From CAWFPR01 sp963817635 (GTDB lineage Bacteria; Acidobacteriota; Vicinamibacteria; Vicinamibacterales; 2-12-FULL-66-21): a DNA stretch of 64,000 nucleotides. The translations under genes and the position numbers were made by a program. Positions 51,248 to 62,700 of this stretch are shown here, piece by piece; within the stretch, counting starts at the first letter, position 1; each line of letters begins with the position of its first letter. The stretch lies in contig CAWFPR010000005.1 in assembly GCA_963817635.1 (NCBI GenBank), positions 744,001 to 808,000 on the forward strand, read 5' to 3'. The notes below the pieces were generated by a model. That model was given only the letters and a program-made list of their open reading frames with translations. It searched no databases and was not told the DNA's origin.

Positions 51248-52987
51248 ATGGAACTGATCCAGCGTCCTCACGACAGGGAACTCGTCAGGCGGGCCTGCGA
51301 CGTGCTGCTCAAGATCCCCGGAGTGTTCTCCGTCGGTCTCGGAAGCAAGCTGGTAAACGGACAGAGCACCGGCCAGCTCGCCCTGAGCATCCTGGTGCTC
51401 GAGAAGAAGTCCGCGTCAGCCCTGGCGCCACACGAAGTCATCCCGGACGAGATCGAGGGGCTGCCCACTGACGTGCTCGAAGCACAGCCACCGCGCCCGC
51501 TCGCCGATGAAGAGGAGCAGGAAGACTTCGATGCCGGCATCCCGCGCGACGAAGACGAGTATCGCCCGATCGTCGGGGGCATCCAGATTCGGGGCGCCAA
51601 TTCGATTGCGGAAAACCGCGCGCAGACGTTCGGCACGCTCGGCGGGTTTGCGAAGACGACCGGATCGGATCCCGGCCGCCACGTGTTGCTCACGAACCAC
51701 CACGTCCTGGACGACCAGTTTGGCGAGCTGAACGGCCCGAGCTGTACGGGCTGCACGAAGGGGGACTCGGTCGGCAATCCGAACGTCGGCAGCCAGATCG
51801 CCACGGTCCTGCGCGGCAGCGGCAAGGACCACAAGGAGCTGGATGCCGCCATCGCCATTCTCGACAAGGGAGTCGAGTTCCAGCGCGACATCGTGAAAGA
51901 CGACGAGCCGTCGCACCGCGAGGCCATCGGCGAGAGCCGGCCGCTCGAAACAACAGACAAAGACCTCGCCGTGCACAAGCGCGGGATGCGTTCCCGCATC
52001 ACCTACGGCATCGTCGGCGCCGTGAGCGTGACGACGAACCCGCCGATCGAGGGCAAGACGAAAGAGAATCAGATCCGCATCGACCTGCCCAGAAAAGTGA
52101 CGGCGTCAGGATCCATCACGTTTGAAGCGAACAACACGCTGTTCGTGCCGGCGGTGGATTTCACCGCCGCGAACGTGCAGGTGGGCGACGTGGTCTTCCT
52201 CCAGGTTCCACCCAACGACGGCCGCTACCGGATCACCCAGGTCGTCGATGCGCACCGCCTCGTCGTGGCCGCGACCCCGGAGCTGGAGCAAGGCACCGGC
52301 TCACACTCGATTATGGTGACCCCCCCGATGTTCGCCCTGAAGGGGGATTCCGGGTCGCTGCTGCTCGATCCGCAGCGCAGGGTTGTCGGCCTGGTGTGGG
52401 CGGCGAACACCGCGTCCCCGTTCGGTAACGCCTGGGCGAACCGCATCGAGGTCGTCGAGAGCCAGCTTCAGATCAAGATCGACAGCGCCGCCACCGTTGG
52501 GGACACCCAGGTCGCGCTCAGTCCGTTCGACGCAGGCGATGCGGGACGGCGGGCGATCGGCGAGCGCCTCCGTCCGGCTGCCGCGGCGGCGATCGACGGC
52601 GTGCCGCCACCGGTGAGCCTCAGGACGCTGGTCGAAGGGGATCTGCTGGCCCTTCCGCGCGGCCGCCAGATCTATCAGCTCTACTTCAAGCACCACATGG
52701 AAATACGCGAGCTGATCGACAGCAATCGGCGCGTCGCGACGGTCTGGCACAGGCAGGGAGGCCCAGGCATGATTCAGACCGTCGTGGACGCGGTCAGATC
52801 CCGGACCACGACCGTCCCGGCGTCGATTCGGGGAAAGAGCTGGGGAGAACGCGTGGGCGCCATCCTCGCGGTTTTCGAGAAATTCTCCAGCAGCAGGCTC
52901 CGCGAGGACATCGCGACATTTGGTCGCGATGTCGAGACGCTCGGCGGCATGACGTATCCGGGATTCCTGGAGAACCTGAAGCCGTAG
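51248..52987 (+). CDS. Trypsin-like serine protease domain protein
   Basis: 579 residues, starting two bases after the stop of gene A. A chymotrypsin-fold catalytic triad is visible: H152 in LLTNHHVLDD, D199 in KELDAAIAIL and S368 in LKGDSGSLLL. The gap between Asp and Ser is long because an extra beta domain (about 265-350; ITFEANNTLFVPAVDF, VGDVVFLQVPPNDGRYRI) is inserted. Residues 1-60 resemble a small N-terminal domain (KIPGVFSVGLGSKLVNG). An acidic patch precedes the protease domain, and residues 400-579 are helical. There is no signal peptide, so it would act in the cytosol or be exported by another route. Placed between the two DUF6603-like genes, it could process them; this is a guess from position. 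Confidence 0.82.
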   Translation: MELIQRPHDRELVRRACDVLLKIPGVFSVGLGSKLVNGQSTGQLALSILVLEKKSASALAPHEVIPDEIEGLPTDVLEAQPPRPLADEEEQEDFDAGIPRDEDEYRPIVGGIQIRGANSIAENRAQTFGTLGGFAKTTGSDPGRHVLLTNHHVLDDQFGELNGPSCTGCTKGDSVGNPNVGSQIATVLRGSGKDHKELDAAIAILDKGVEFQRDIVKDDEPSHREAIGESRPLETTDKDLAVHKRGMRSRITYGIVGAVSVTTNPPIEGKTKENQIRIDLPRKVTASGSITFEANNTLFVPAVDFTAANVQVGDVVFLQVPPNDGRYRITQVVDAHRLVVAATPELEQGTGSHSIMVTPPMFALKGDSGSLLLDPQRRVVGLVWAANTASPFGNAWANRIEVVESQLQIKIDSAATVGDTQVALSPFDAGDAGRRAIGERLRPAAAAAIDGVPPPVSLRTLVEGDLLALPRGRQIYQLYFKHHMEIRELIDSNRRVATVWHRQGGPGMIQTVVDAVRSRTTTVPASIRGKSWGERVGAILAVFEKFSSSRLREDIATFGRDVETLGGMTYPGFLENLKP

Positions 52988-52999
52988 GGCGCGACCCCG

Positions 53000-55900
53000 A
53001 TGCCCACGCAGCCAGGAACGCTCGAGCTTCTCCTCGGCGAGATCGGGCCCATCCTCGCCCGTCTCGAATCTCGCCTCGCGCCCGGCAACATCCTCGTCGG
53101 CTTGTCGGAACTCGGACTTCAGTTTCCGCCCGAGCTGCTGAACGACGCTGCGCTCGTCGCGTCGCTGACCGACGCGTCCTCAACCGCGGCGGCCATTCCC
53201 GGACTGCTCCAGGATCTCGCCGACGCGCTCGAGGCGGACGACACGGCGGTCGTCGTCCAGCGCACCGTTGCGATCGTCGAGCAGTTCAGCACGCTATTCA
53301 TCGCGGTGGACGATGTCGCGGCGAAGCTGGAAGCGGCGGCCGCTTCGATCGGGATGGGATCGGCCGAGATCGTCCAGTTCGCGCAGGAGCTGCCCGGGCG
53401 CGTCATCGAACAGCTCGCGATCGAGCGGCTCGAGGGCCGTCCAGCCGTCGCGAACACGCTTCAACTGCTGGGCATCATCGAGCGGGTCGTCGATCCGGGC
53501 GTTCCCGGCGATCCGACCCGGCCCGAGTTCGAACGCAAGCAGCTTCACCTCTCCAACCTCATCGATCTCGTGCAGTCGCCGGCTGACTACTTCGAGACAC
53601 TGTACGAGTGGGGCAGTCCAGGGTTCGACGGCGCGCGGCTCTTCGGCGTGCTCGAGGACGTCATCGCACGCTTCGGTTTGCCGGTCGCGCTGATTCCGGC
53701 GACCGCAACCGATCCGCTCACGCTTCGCATCGTGCTGTTCGAGTTGAAACCGGACCCGGGCGTGTCGCCGCCAGGGCTGACCTTTTCGCTCGACGCACCG
53801 ATCGAAGGCGACTTCACGGCCGATGTTCCTCTCGGCAGCGACGCGTGGACCATGCAGGTCACGACCGCGGGAACGTTCAAGGCCGGACTGACCGGATCGA
53901 TTCGTCCCCCCGCGGACTTCGCCCTCCTGCCGCTAGACGGGACACTGGACGGCCAGATTCTGGCGACGATCGCCGGCCAGTTGCCTGAAGCCGGCGCGCG
54001 GTTCGTGCTGCTCGGCGTGGCAGGATCCAGCCGGGTGGAAGTCGGCCGCGTTGCCGCCTCGCTCGGGATGCGGTTCGCCTGGAACGGGACGCGCGCCATC
54101 GGTGAAACGGTTGCGGATGTCCGTCTCGACGACGGACGAGTGGTTCTCGATACGTCCGAAGGCGACGGTTTTCTGCAGGACGTGCTCGGCGGCTCGAGCG
54201 GCGACGCGGCGTTCAGCCTCCACGCGTTCTGGAGCGCATCCACGGGCCTGCGGTTCGAAGGCAGCTCGGCGATCGAAATCGCGATTCCTCTTCATGCCGC
54301 GGTCGGTCCGATCGAGCTGACGGGCCTCGTGATCCGATCGACGCCTGGTGACGGCGCGATTCCGATTGAAGTCTCCGGCAATTTCCGCGGCCAGCTCGGT
54401 CCAATTCAATTCGTCGTCCAGCGGCTCGGCGTCGAGTTCAGGGTGACAGCGCCGGACGAGCGGGGCAACCTCGGTCCGCTGAACATCGACGCGGCCTTCA
54501 AACCCCCCGAGGGTCTGGGCCTGAGCGTGGAGGGCGGGGGATTCACGGGTGGGGGGTTCCTGGGGTTCGAGCCGGAGGCGGGGCGCTACAGCGGGATGCT
54601 GGAGCTGGGGTTCCAGGGGCAGTTCACGCTGAAGGCGTTCGGGCTGCTGGAGACGCGGCAGCCCAATGGCGAGCCGGGGTTTTCGCTGGTGATCGTGATC
54701 AGCAGCGAGTTCACGCCGATCCCGCTGGGGTTCGGGTTCTCGCTGACGGGGGTCGGCGGGCTGCTGGGGCTGAACCGGACGGTGCAACGTCGATCGGCTG
54801 GCGAGCGGGCTGGGCGACCAGACGCTCCAGAGCGTGCTGTTTCCGACGAACCTGGTCGCCAATGCAGATCGGATCCTGAGCGACCTGCGGCAGGTGTTCC
54901 CGCCGGCGCGCGGGCGGTTCGTGTTCGGCCCGCTGGCGAAGATCACGTGGGGGACGCCGGCGCTGCTGACGGCCGAAGTGGGGCTGGTGCTGGAGGTGCC
55001 GGAGCCGGTGCGGCTGGTGCTGCTCGGCGTGGTGCGGGGGATCCTGCCGGACGAGCAGGCGGCGATCCTGCGCCTGGAGGTGCATTTCCTCGGGGTGATT
55101 GACGTCGCGCAGGCGCGGCTGTCGTTCGACGCGACGCTGGTGGACTCGCGGCTGCTGGCCTTCACGCTGACGGGCGACCTGGCGCTGCGGCTGTATTGGG
55201 GCGCCGACGCGAATTTCCTGGTGACGGTGGGTGGGTTCCACCCGGCGTATCAGCCGCCGCCGCTGGCGCTGCCGGCGCTGCACCGGCTGACGGTGGCGCT
55301 GGCGGCGGGGGACAACCCGCGGCTGACGCTCGAAACCTACCTGGCGGTGACGGCGAACACGGCGCAGTTCGGCGCGCGGCTGGAGCTGTATGCGGCGGCG
55401 TGGAAGTTCAACGCCTACGGGTTCCTGTCGTTCGACGTGCTGTTCCAGTTCAACCCGTTCTACTTCCTCGCGGATGTGACGGCGATGCTGGCGCTGCGGG
55501 TGGGGTCGTCGGCGATTGCCAGCATCAAGCTGACGCTGACGCTGGAAGGGCCGACGCCGTGGAAGGCGAAGGGGGACGCGCGGCTGAAGCTGTGCTGGTT
55601 CCTGACGGTCAAGATCCGGTTCAGCAAGACGTTCGGGGAAGCGCGGCAGACGACGCTGCCGGATGTGGCGGTGCTGCCGCGGCTGACGGCGGCGCTGGCG
55701 GCGCGGGACACCTGGCGGGAGGAGCTGCCGGCCAATGGGCAGCGGCTGGAAAGCCTGCGGGCGCTCGGCGTGGACGGGTCGGCGCCGGTGCGGGTGCACC
55801 CGGTCGGGACGGTGGCGATCAGCCAGACGGTGGTGCCGCTCGGGATCGCGCTCGATCGGATCGGGGCGCAGCGGCCGGCCGACGGGCCGGCGTTCGCCAT

Positions 55901-56444
55901 CGCGGACGTGGCGGTGGGGGGCGATCCGCAGGGGACGCCGCCGGCGACGGAGGAGCAGTTCGCGCCGGCGCAGTATTTCGACCTGAGCGATGCGGACAAG
56001 CTGGCGAGCCCGTCGTTCAAGCGCTTTGCGAGCGGCGTGCGGGTGGGCGACGCGGAGCGGTGGCGCACCGGCTACGCCGCCGCGCGCGAGGTCCGCTACG
56101 AACGCACATACATCGACTCTCAACGCGACAGTGCGCAACCTCTTTCCGGCGGCCTCTTCGACGTGGACGCGGTTGCCTTCGGCGCGTGGACGCTTCACGG
56201 GGCGACCGCCAAGTCGTCGCTGTCGTTCGATCGGCGCCGCAAATCCACGCTCGCCCCGGAAGAAGTCGGCGTCCTTCAGGAATCGTTCGCGATCGTTCGC
56301 GCGAGCGACCTGAGCCTGTTCGACGCCGCCAGCATCGCGGGGACCGAACGCGCGGCGTTGAGGCGCAAGGACGACCTGATCGCGGCCAACCCCGCGCTGC
56401 GCGGGTCGCTGCAGGTCGTCCCGTTGTTCGAGTTGAGCGCGTGA
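53000..56444 (+). CDS. Large beta-rich DUF6603-like protein B (one frameshift)
   Basis: About 1147 residues from ATG 53000, 12 bases after the protease gene; function unknown. Same layout as protein A: a helical first 200 residues (LELLLGEIGPILARLESRL; LQDLADALEADDTAVVVQR), beta-rich middle, the shared DUF6603-like core at about 500-1043, and a C-terminal segment with KSSLSFDRRRKSTLAP ending VVPLFELSA. Outside the core A and B are clearly diverged. Near 54786 this copy has one extra base (caacgt instead of caggt in copy A), which splits the reading frame; the following 1.3 kb stays open, so the shift is either very recent or an error. No signal peptide. Confidence 0.74.
54497..56129 (+). repeat. 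1.63 kb near-identical direct repeat, copy 2
   Basis: Partner of 49293-50924, offset 5204 bases before and 5205 bases after a one-base insertion at about 54786. Inside DUF6603-like gene B. The left edge fades through scattered substitutions, while the right edge ends sharply after AACGCGAC, which looks like a conversion tract or a collapse boundary. Confidence 0.93.
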
Positions 56445-56468
56445 ATCAGTTGATCGGGTGGCCGACGT

Positions 56469-59400
56469 ATGGACACGCTTAGAAACTACACATTCCTCCC
56501 GTGGGTCCGTCGGGGCTTCAGCGCGGAGATTTCGACCCCGGACGACCTCGGCTCTGGCGCCGCCGGTCCTGAGCGCGCGGCCGTGCCGGTCAGCTTCACC
56601 GTCAACGGGCAGCCGATCGCGAAGGATGTCGAAGTGCTCGGCCCCGGCGACGTCGTCGGCATCAATCCGATCGCGATCGTCAAGACCGATCCGCGCAACT
56701 GGGTGACCGACTTCGAAGCGAACTACCTGCCGTACATCGAGTTCTACGAAGAGGACTTCCCCTGGCGCTTCACGCCGGCGATCGCGGCCGGCACACTGGA
56801 GCAGAGCCGGCTGCGTCCCTGGATCTTCCTGGTCGTGCTGAAGGAAGGCGAGTTCGTCGAGCGCAAGAGCAGCGGGCCGCTACCGGCGTTCGAATTCGGG
56901 GAAGGGCTCGATCCCGCGGCGTTCTTCCCGCGCCCGGATCAGTCGTGGGCCTGGGCGCACGTGCACGTGAGCCAGAACGTCATCGGCAACGCGCTCCAGA
57001 CCGGGGCCCCCGCCGACGTGGCAGCCGTCGAACAGAACTTCGCACAGACCATCCGCACCAACCCCGACGGCGCGTCGTCCAGGCTCCTGTGCGCGAGGAA
57101 GCTCGAGGACAACACGGCGTATCACGCCTTCGTGGTCCCGGCGTTCGAGACGGGCCGGCTCGCCGGACTCGGGTTCGACATTCCGCCCGGCACGAGCGGC
57201 CAGCGTTCGTCGTGGGACGCCGGGCAGCGAGTCCACCCGATCTACTACCGCTGGTTCTTCCGCACCGGCGAGAAGGGGGATTTCGAGTTCCTCGTCGATC
57301 TGCTCGAGCCGTGTCCGGTGGACAAGCGTGTGGGCGTTCGGTCGATGGACATGCAGGACCCGGGGTACGAAGTCGAGGGGATGTCGGGCGCGCTGCGGGT
57401 GATGGGACTCGAGGGCGCGTTGAAGAGCACCGAAACGGAGCCGTCGCCGTCCGAGTGGCCCCCCGCGGGAACGGACTTCAACAATCCACCTGCGGGCTCC
57501 GCGGGACGGTTCCTGAATCAGCTCGAACAGAAGGTCAACCTCCAGTTCAGTCTCCAGCAGCCGGAGACCGCGACCAATCCGCACCCCGACCCAATCGTCA
57601 GTCCGCCGCTCTACGGCAAGTGGTACGCCATGGCCGAGAGGCTCGACGTGCGGCAGGGCACCGGGTGGGTTGACGAATTGAATCGCGACCCGCGGCTGCG
57701 GACGCCGGCCGGCGCCGGCACCGAGGTCATCCAGAAGGAGCAGGAGAAGTTCATGCAGCAGGCCTGGGCGCAGCTCGGCGACCTGCTGCAGACGAACCAG
57801 AAGATCCGCCAGTTCCAGATCGCGTGGATGAGCACGTTCGTGACGTTCCAGAAGAACGTGCTGCCGCAGCCGGTGGATCAGTTCCTGACGTTCACCCACG
57901 CGGTCCAGTCGCGCGTGCTCGGGAGTCCCACGACGATTGCCCGCCAGGTGAAGGAGAGCCGGCTGCCTCGCGCCGCGATCGATCCGGCGTTCCGGAAGAT
58001 CGCCCGTCCACGGGGCGCCATCATGCGGAAGGTCGTGCCCGACGGTACCGCGCCGCCGCAGGACGTGCTCCGGCAACTGAACGAAGGCAAGCTGACCGCG
58101 GCGCCGGCTCCTCCAGAGCCGACTGGCCAGATTTCGCTGGACGACGCCGCAAGGTCGATCGAGCCGCCGGCGCTGCCCGACTGGCTGGATCAACTGCTGC
58201 GCAGCGGCTTGCTGGTGACCGTGCTCGTCGTGCTGATCGTTGTGGCGTTGCTCCTGGCGGTGCTCGGGAACGTCTTTCTCGTGCTGGTCGCGGCCGCTCT
58301 CGGCGGTGTGCTGTACTTTGCCCTGCAACTGAGAGCGACCGTTCAGGCAGCCGAGACGCTTCGCGAGAGCTTTCAGGAGAAGTCGTTCACGCCATCGGCG
58401 GTTGACCGGATCGCGGCGCGGCCCGGTTTCGTGCTGACCGACTTCCAGGCCGACATGCCCGCCGTGGCCGGCGGCAGCGCCGACAGTGTGGAGGCCGCGA
58501 ACTTCCGGATGGCGCTGAAAGATGCGTTCACTGCGTACGAGTCCTCGCCGCCGCCGCTGCCGGTTCCTGCGCCTCTCCAGATGGACAACGCCGTCGCGAA
58601 GCTGAAGCAGGCGCTGAACCCGGCCGTGTCGATTCCGAAGCGGGCGCAGTTCGTGCTCAAGATTCCGCCAAGCGTGAGCGATTCCTATCTTCGTCCGCAG
58701 AAGACGCTCGTGACCGTCATGGCGCATCCGGTGTTCGCGGAACCGATGTACCGGGCGCTCCGCGACATTTCGGCGGAGTTCCTGGCGCCGAACCTCGGGC
58801 TGATTCCAAACAACACGATCTCGCTCATGGAAACCAACCAGCGCTTCATCGAGGCCTACATGGTGGGGTTGAACGACGAGATGGGGCGTGAGCTGTTGTG
58901 GCGGCAGTTCCCGACCGATCAGCGCGGCAGCTACTTCCGCCAGTTCTGGGACGTCGGCGATGTCGTCACTCGCGATCCGGCCACGCCGGCGGCCCAGCGC
59001 GAAGAGGCGCTGCTGGATATCACGAAGCTGCACACCTGGGAGCGCGGCACGCCGCTCGGCACGCATGCCAGCCGCCCGCTGCCGAGTGGCGCTGAATCGG
59101 ACGAGTCGAGGCTCGTGCTGGTCGTGAGAGGCGATCTGCTCAAGAAGTACCCCACGGCCGTGATCTACGCGCAGCAGGCGAAATGGGGCGTTGACGAACA
59201 GGGACGGCAGGTCCGCGTCCTGGACGAGAGCAACCCGGCGCAAACGATCAAGACGCCGATCTTCAAGGCTGAAATCGACCCGGACGTCCGTTTTCTCGGA
59301 TTCGACCTCACGTCCACAGTGGTCAAAGGCAATCCGGATCCATCCGTAAACGACCCGGGGTGGTTCTTCGTGATTCAGGAGCGTCCGGGCGAGCCGCGTT

Positions 59401-59651
59401 TCGGCCTCGACGACCTCAGCGACGATTCGCCGGCGAAACCGACGAACTGGAACGAGCTGGCCTGGGAACACCTGCAGGGGTTCGAGAGCCTCGGATGCGT
59501 TGACTTCAACGTGAACGTGCCCGACGAGACGGGTATCATCGACGCCCCCGACAGTCAGTTCACGTGGGGACAGAACGCCGCCGACATGGCCTACATCTTC
59601 TACCAGGTCCCGGTGATGGTGGCGTTCCATGCGGCCGACATGCTGCCGTGA
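56469..59651 (+). CDS. Unknown 1060-residue protein with central membrane hairpin
   Basis: Not recognised as a named family. It opens with MDTLRNYTFLPWVRRGF, followed by a beta-rich part (VPVSFTVNGQPI, DVVGINPIAIVKTDPRNW, FEANYLPYIEFYEEDFPWRFTP) and a well-structured domain to about residue 340. A helical stretch around 415-520 includes EKFMQQAWAQLGDLLQTNQKIRQFQ. Residues about 579-625 form a long hydrophobic region (LLVTVLVVLIVVALLLAVLG and on) of one or two membrane helices. The last 400 residues are alpha/beta with LGLIPNNTISLMETNQRFIEAYMVGLNDEMGRELLWRQFP. No signal peptide. It begins 24 bases after DUF6603-like gene B. Confidence 0.72.
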   Translation: MDTLRNYTFLPWVRRGFSAEISTPDDLGSGAAGPERAAVPVSFTVNGQPIAKDVEVLGPGDVVGINPIAIVKTDPRNWVTDFEANYLPYIEFYEEDFPWRFTPAIAAGTLEQSRLRPWIFLVVLKEGEFVERKSSGPLPAFEFGEGLDPAAFFPRPDQSWAWAHVHVSQNVIGNALQTGAPADVAAVEQNFAQTIRTNPDGASSRLLCARKLEDNTAYHAFVVPAFETGRLAGLGFDIPPGTSGQRSSWDAGQRVHPIYYRWFFRTGEKGDFEFLVDLLEPCPVDKRVGVRSMDMQDPGYEVEGMSGALRVMGLEGALKSTETEPSPSEWPPAGTDFNNPPAGSAGRFLNQLEQKVNLQFSLQQPETATNPHPDPIVSPPLYGKWYAMAERLDVRQGTGWVDELNRDPRLRTPAGAGTEVIQKEQEKFMQQAWAQLGDLLQTNQKIRQFQIAWMSTFVTFQKNVLPQPVDQFLTFTHAVQSRVLGSPTTIARQVKESRLPRAAIDPAFRKIARPRGAIMRKVVPDGTAPPQDVLRQLNEGKLTAAPAPPEPTGQISLDDAARSIEPPALPDWLDQLLRSGLLVTVLVVLIVVALLLAVLGNVFLVLVAAALGGVLYFALQLRATVQAAETLRESFQEKSFTPSAVDRIAARPGFVLTDFQADMPAVAGGSADSVEAANFRMALKDAFTAYESSPPPLPVPAPLQMDNAVAKLKQALNPAVSIPKRAQFVLKIPPSVSDSYLRPQKTLVTVMAHPVFAEPMYRALRDISAEFLAPNLGLIPNNTISLMETNQRFIEAYMVGLNDEMGRELLWRQFPTDQRGSYFRQFWDVGDVVTRDPATPAAQREEALLDITKLHTWERGTPLGTHASRPLPSGAESDESRLVLVVRGDLLKKYPTAVIYAQQAKWGVDEQGRQVRVLDESNPAQTIKTPIFKAEIDPDVRFLGFDLTSTVVKGNPDPSVNDPGWFFVIQERPGEPRFGLDDLSDDSPAKPTNWNELAWEHLQGFESLGCVDFNVNVPDETGIIDAPDSQFTWGQNAADMAYIFYQVPVMVAFHAADMLP

Positions 59652-59654
59652 GAA

Positions 59655-59669
59655 CGATCCGGAGGATCG
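59655..59669. other. Short inverted repeat between the last two genes of the operon
   Basis: CGATCC-GGA-GGATCG, a 6-base stem with a 3-base loop, 4 bases after the stop of the 1060-residue gene. The 98 bp gap here is the largest inside the operon. No T-run follows, so it is not a clear terminator; it could be a processing or attenuation hairpin, or chance. Confidence 0.3.
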
Positions 59670-59749
59670 GGGTTGAACCTGGGCGCCGACCGTGTGGACG
59701 GCACGCGCGTCCCGCGTAACACGGCGAGGCACCGGCAGGCCGGAACATC

Positions 59750-62700
59750 ATGAACGATGAAATCAGGAACGTCCGGGACGCATACCACGCGGCAGACGAC
59801 TCGCTGTTCGCGCAGCAGAACCGCGTCCGCACGAAGGAGCAGCAGCTCGCCGCGCTGAAACGGCTCGGCCGGCCGTTCGCCGAACAGGCCGCGATCGTCG
59901 AGCGCGAGCTCGTCGCGCTCAACGCCGCTGTCGCGCGGGAGCGCGCGAACCTGGCGTCGCTGACCGCGCAGTTGTCCACACTCGTCGGCGAATTCGTCCT
60001 CCCGCGGACGCCGCAACAGCTCGCATCCCAGCTCGACGACAGTCTGCCATGTGTGCTCTTTCCGCTGCGCATCGAGACGCGCTTCATGACCGGTGCGAAC
60101 GGACGCGAGCTGTGGGTTCGCGTATACCCGGACGACGTGGCGGTCCATACGCACGAAAAGGAGCTGACGCGCGACGAGGCCGATGGCGCGGTCGAATACT
60201 GGACCGCGCGCGCCGCCGCGGCGTCGATACCGGAACCGGCCGAGCGTGAACGGCTGGAACAGGGCGCGTGGCGATCGCTGGCCACTGCGTACGGGGGCAC
60301 GAGAGCCTCGTGGGTCGCCTCCGAGATCAGAAGGCGCGCGCTGGCGAAGCCCGAGAACCAGGATCTGGCATTTCTCCTCGTCCGCGCGCAGGCGCTCGGC
60401 ATCCTCGCGGATCCTCGAGTCACGTCGCCGGCCAAACGCGCGGCGATCCTGGCCCTGCTTGCTTCGACGCACCCCTTCGTCGCCGGAATCCGCGCGGCCG
60501 TCACCGACCTGCTCCAGCAGGACGGCGACATCAGCGACGAGACACGGCAGGCGATCGTGCGGACGATCGACAACGGTGTGCTGACGTATCTCGACTTCGA
60601 CCTCGACGCATTCAAGCCGGAGAGCTGGAGCCACGCGCCACGTACCGAGGCGCTGCCCGATCGGTTCGTGCTGATCGGGATCGCGGACGGCGTGCGGCAG
60701 GAGTTTCCATTTCCCGCCGCCGTGCGGAATCCGCTGATCCTCGGACCGAACCCCCAGAAACTCGAAAGCGAACTGGCCCAGACCGCTGGCGACCTCGTCG
60801 TCGGTGAAGACTTCGCGTGGATCTGGGACTTCGAGGCGGCGATCGAGGCCGGCATGGCGATGCGCGTGGCGCTGCCGGAGCTATTTGCGACAGCGGGCTT
60901 CGATCGCCTCATGGTGCTCGGGCTCAAGGTGTCCGCCGATCCGGCGGATCACAGTCAGATGCTCGAGGACCTGATCGACAACCACCACTATTCACCGGAC
61001 GGCATCGGCTTTCTGCCGCAGGGAACGCCCACGAACCACACCGGCGACACTCCGTCCGGGTTTTCAACCGACGATGCGGAGGGCGAACCCAGCTTTGCGG
61101 TGGAAACCGCCGAGACGCCCGTGCAGCCGGCGATCGACGATCTCGACAAGAGCGACGCGCAACGTTTCGCCGAGGCCTGGGACATCGATTTCGAGAAAGT
61201 GGCCCGGCTGGCCAATGCCGACGTCCGGGACGTGTCGAAGGCGAAGATCATCAACCAGGCGTTGTGGCCGGCGACGATCGGCTACTTTCTCGAGGAACTG
61301 CTCGAGACCGACGCCAACGTGAACGATCGGATCCGGCGGTTCTTCACCTCCGACGTGGTCGCGCGCGGCACCCTTCCCGCGATCAGGGTGGGCAAGCAAC
61401 CCTACGGCGTGCTGGTCACCAGCGCCTTCAACCGGTGGCAGGTCAACGACGGCATCGACGGCGACGACGCGGCCGTCCTCCGGCAGGTGCACGACGTCCT
61501 GGTGAAAGTGGAAACGCAGTGGGAGCAGCTCGTCGGCCAGGTCTCGCGTGTAGACGCGCCTGGCGACTCGTTCGCGCACCTGCTGAACATCCTCGGCCTC
61601 CAGGCGACATCGGTGGACTACCAGCGGCGAGTCGGCACCTACCAGACCTTCCTGTGGAACCTCGCGCACCTGATGATTGGCGGCAACTTCGGCGGCTCCG
61701 ATCCGATGGTGCGCTATTTCCAGGATGTGACGAGACGCGGCATCCAGCTCCTGAACGACCTCGGTTTCCAGTTTCCGAAGCTGCCGAAGCTCTTTGGCCT
61801 GCTCTTTTCCGCTGCGACCTCGCCGCTGAACGGCCCGTTCGTAGACGACGTGGCGGCGGCCGACGACGAAAAGCTGTCCGAAACGGACGAACTGCCGGCG
61901 AAATACGCGCTGATACACAGCGCGGCGGATTCCGAGGCGGTCGAGAACCGTAACTACATCGGCTGGATCGTCGCCAGTCCGCTCGGCACGTTGAAGTCGC
62001 AGAGCTTCCGGAAGGACGACGGCACGTCGCTTCCCGCGCCTGCGGCGCTGCTCTTCCGGATGCTGCTCCGTTCGGTTCTGCTCGCGACTCACGACGCGAC
62101 CATGAACCTGTACGAGGGCCTTCAACTGGTCGGGGCGACGGTCAGGCGCGAACAGGATTTCACGAACGTCGAAGCCGGGCGGACGGTGACGCGCTGGGAG
62201 TTCATGGAGGCCCGGGTCAACCAGGTGATGCCGCAGGTCAGCGACGCGAGTCTCGCGATCGGCGATTTCCTCGCCACGCCGGCCGGCCTTTCGCGTCCAG
62301 GCGTAGAGCTGTTGCGCGAGGTGCGGGAGTCCATCGAGAAGCTCGAACATCTCGCGACCGCTGATCTGGAACGCCTGACGGCCGAGCACATCGACCTGTG
62401 CTCGTACCGGCTCGACGCCTGGCAGGGTGCGCTCTTCTCCAGGCGCCTTGCGCGGCTGAACGTACTTCGGTCCAGCGGCGGTGATGGCGGGCCGAAACAC
62501 GGCGTGCATTTCGGGGCGTGCACGGCTGGCTCGAGAACGTCCGCCCGGCGCCGCCGCCGGCGGTAGTGCCGCAGGAGCAGATTTCCCCGGATCTTCGCGA
62601 GGACGGCGTATCCGTCGTCGAACAGGCGAACAACGGCGGATACATCCACGGCCCGTCGATCAATCACGCCGTTGCGGCCGCCGTGCTGCGGAATGCCTAT

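Noticed and set aside
56880..59732. 950-codon minus-strand open frame opposite the 1060-residue protein
   Set aside because: Arg/His/Leu-rich antisense shadow; no recognisable domain, no fitting operon.
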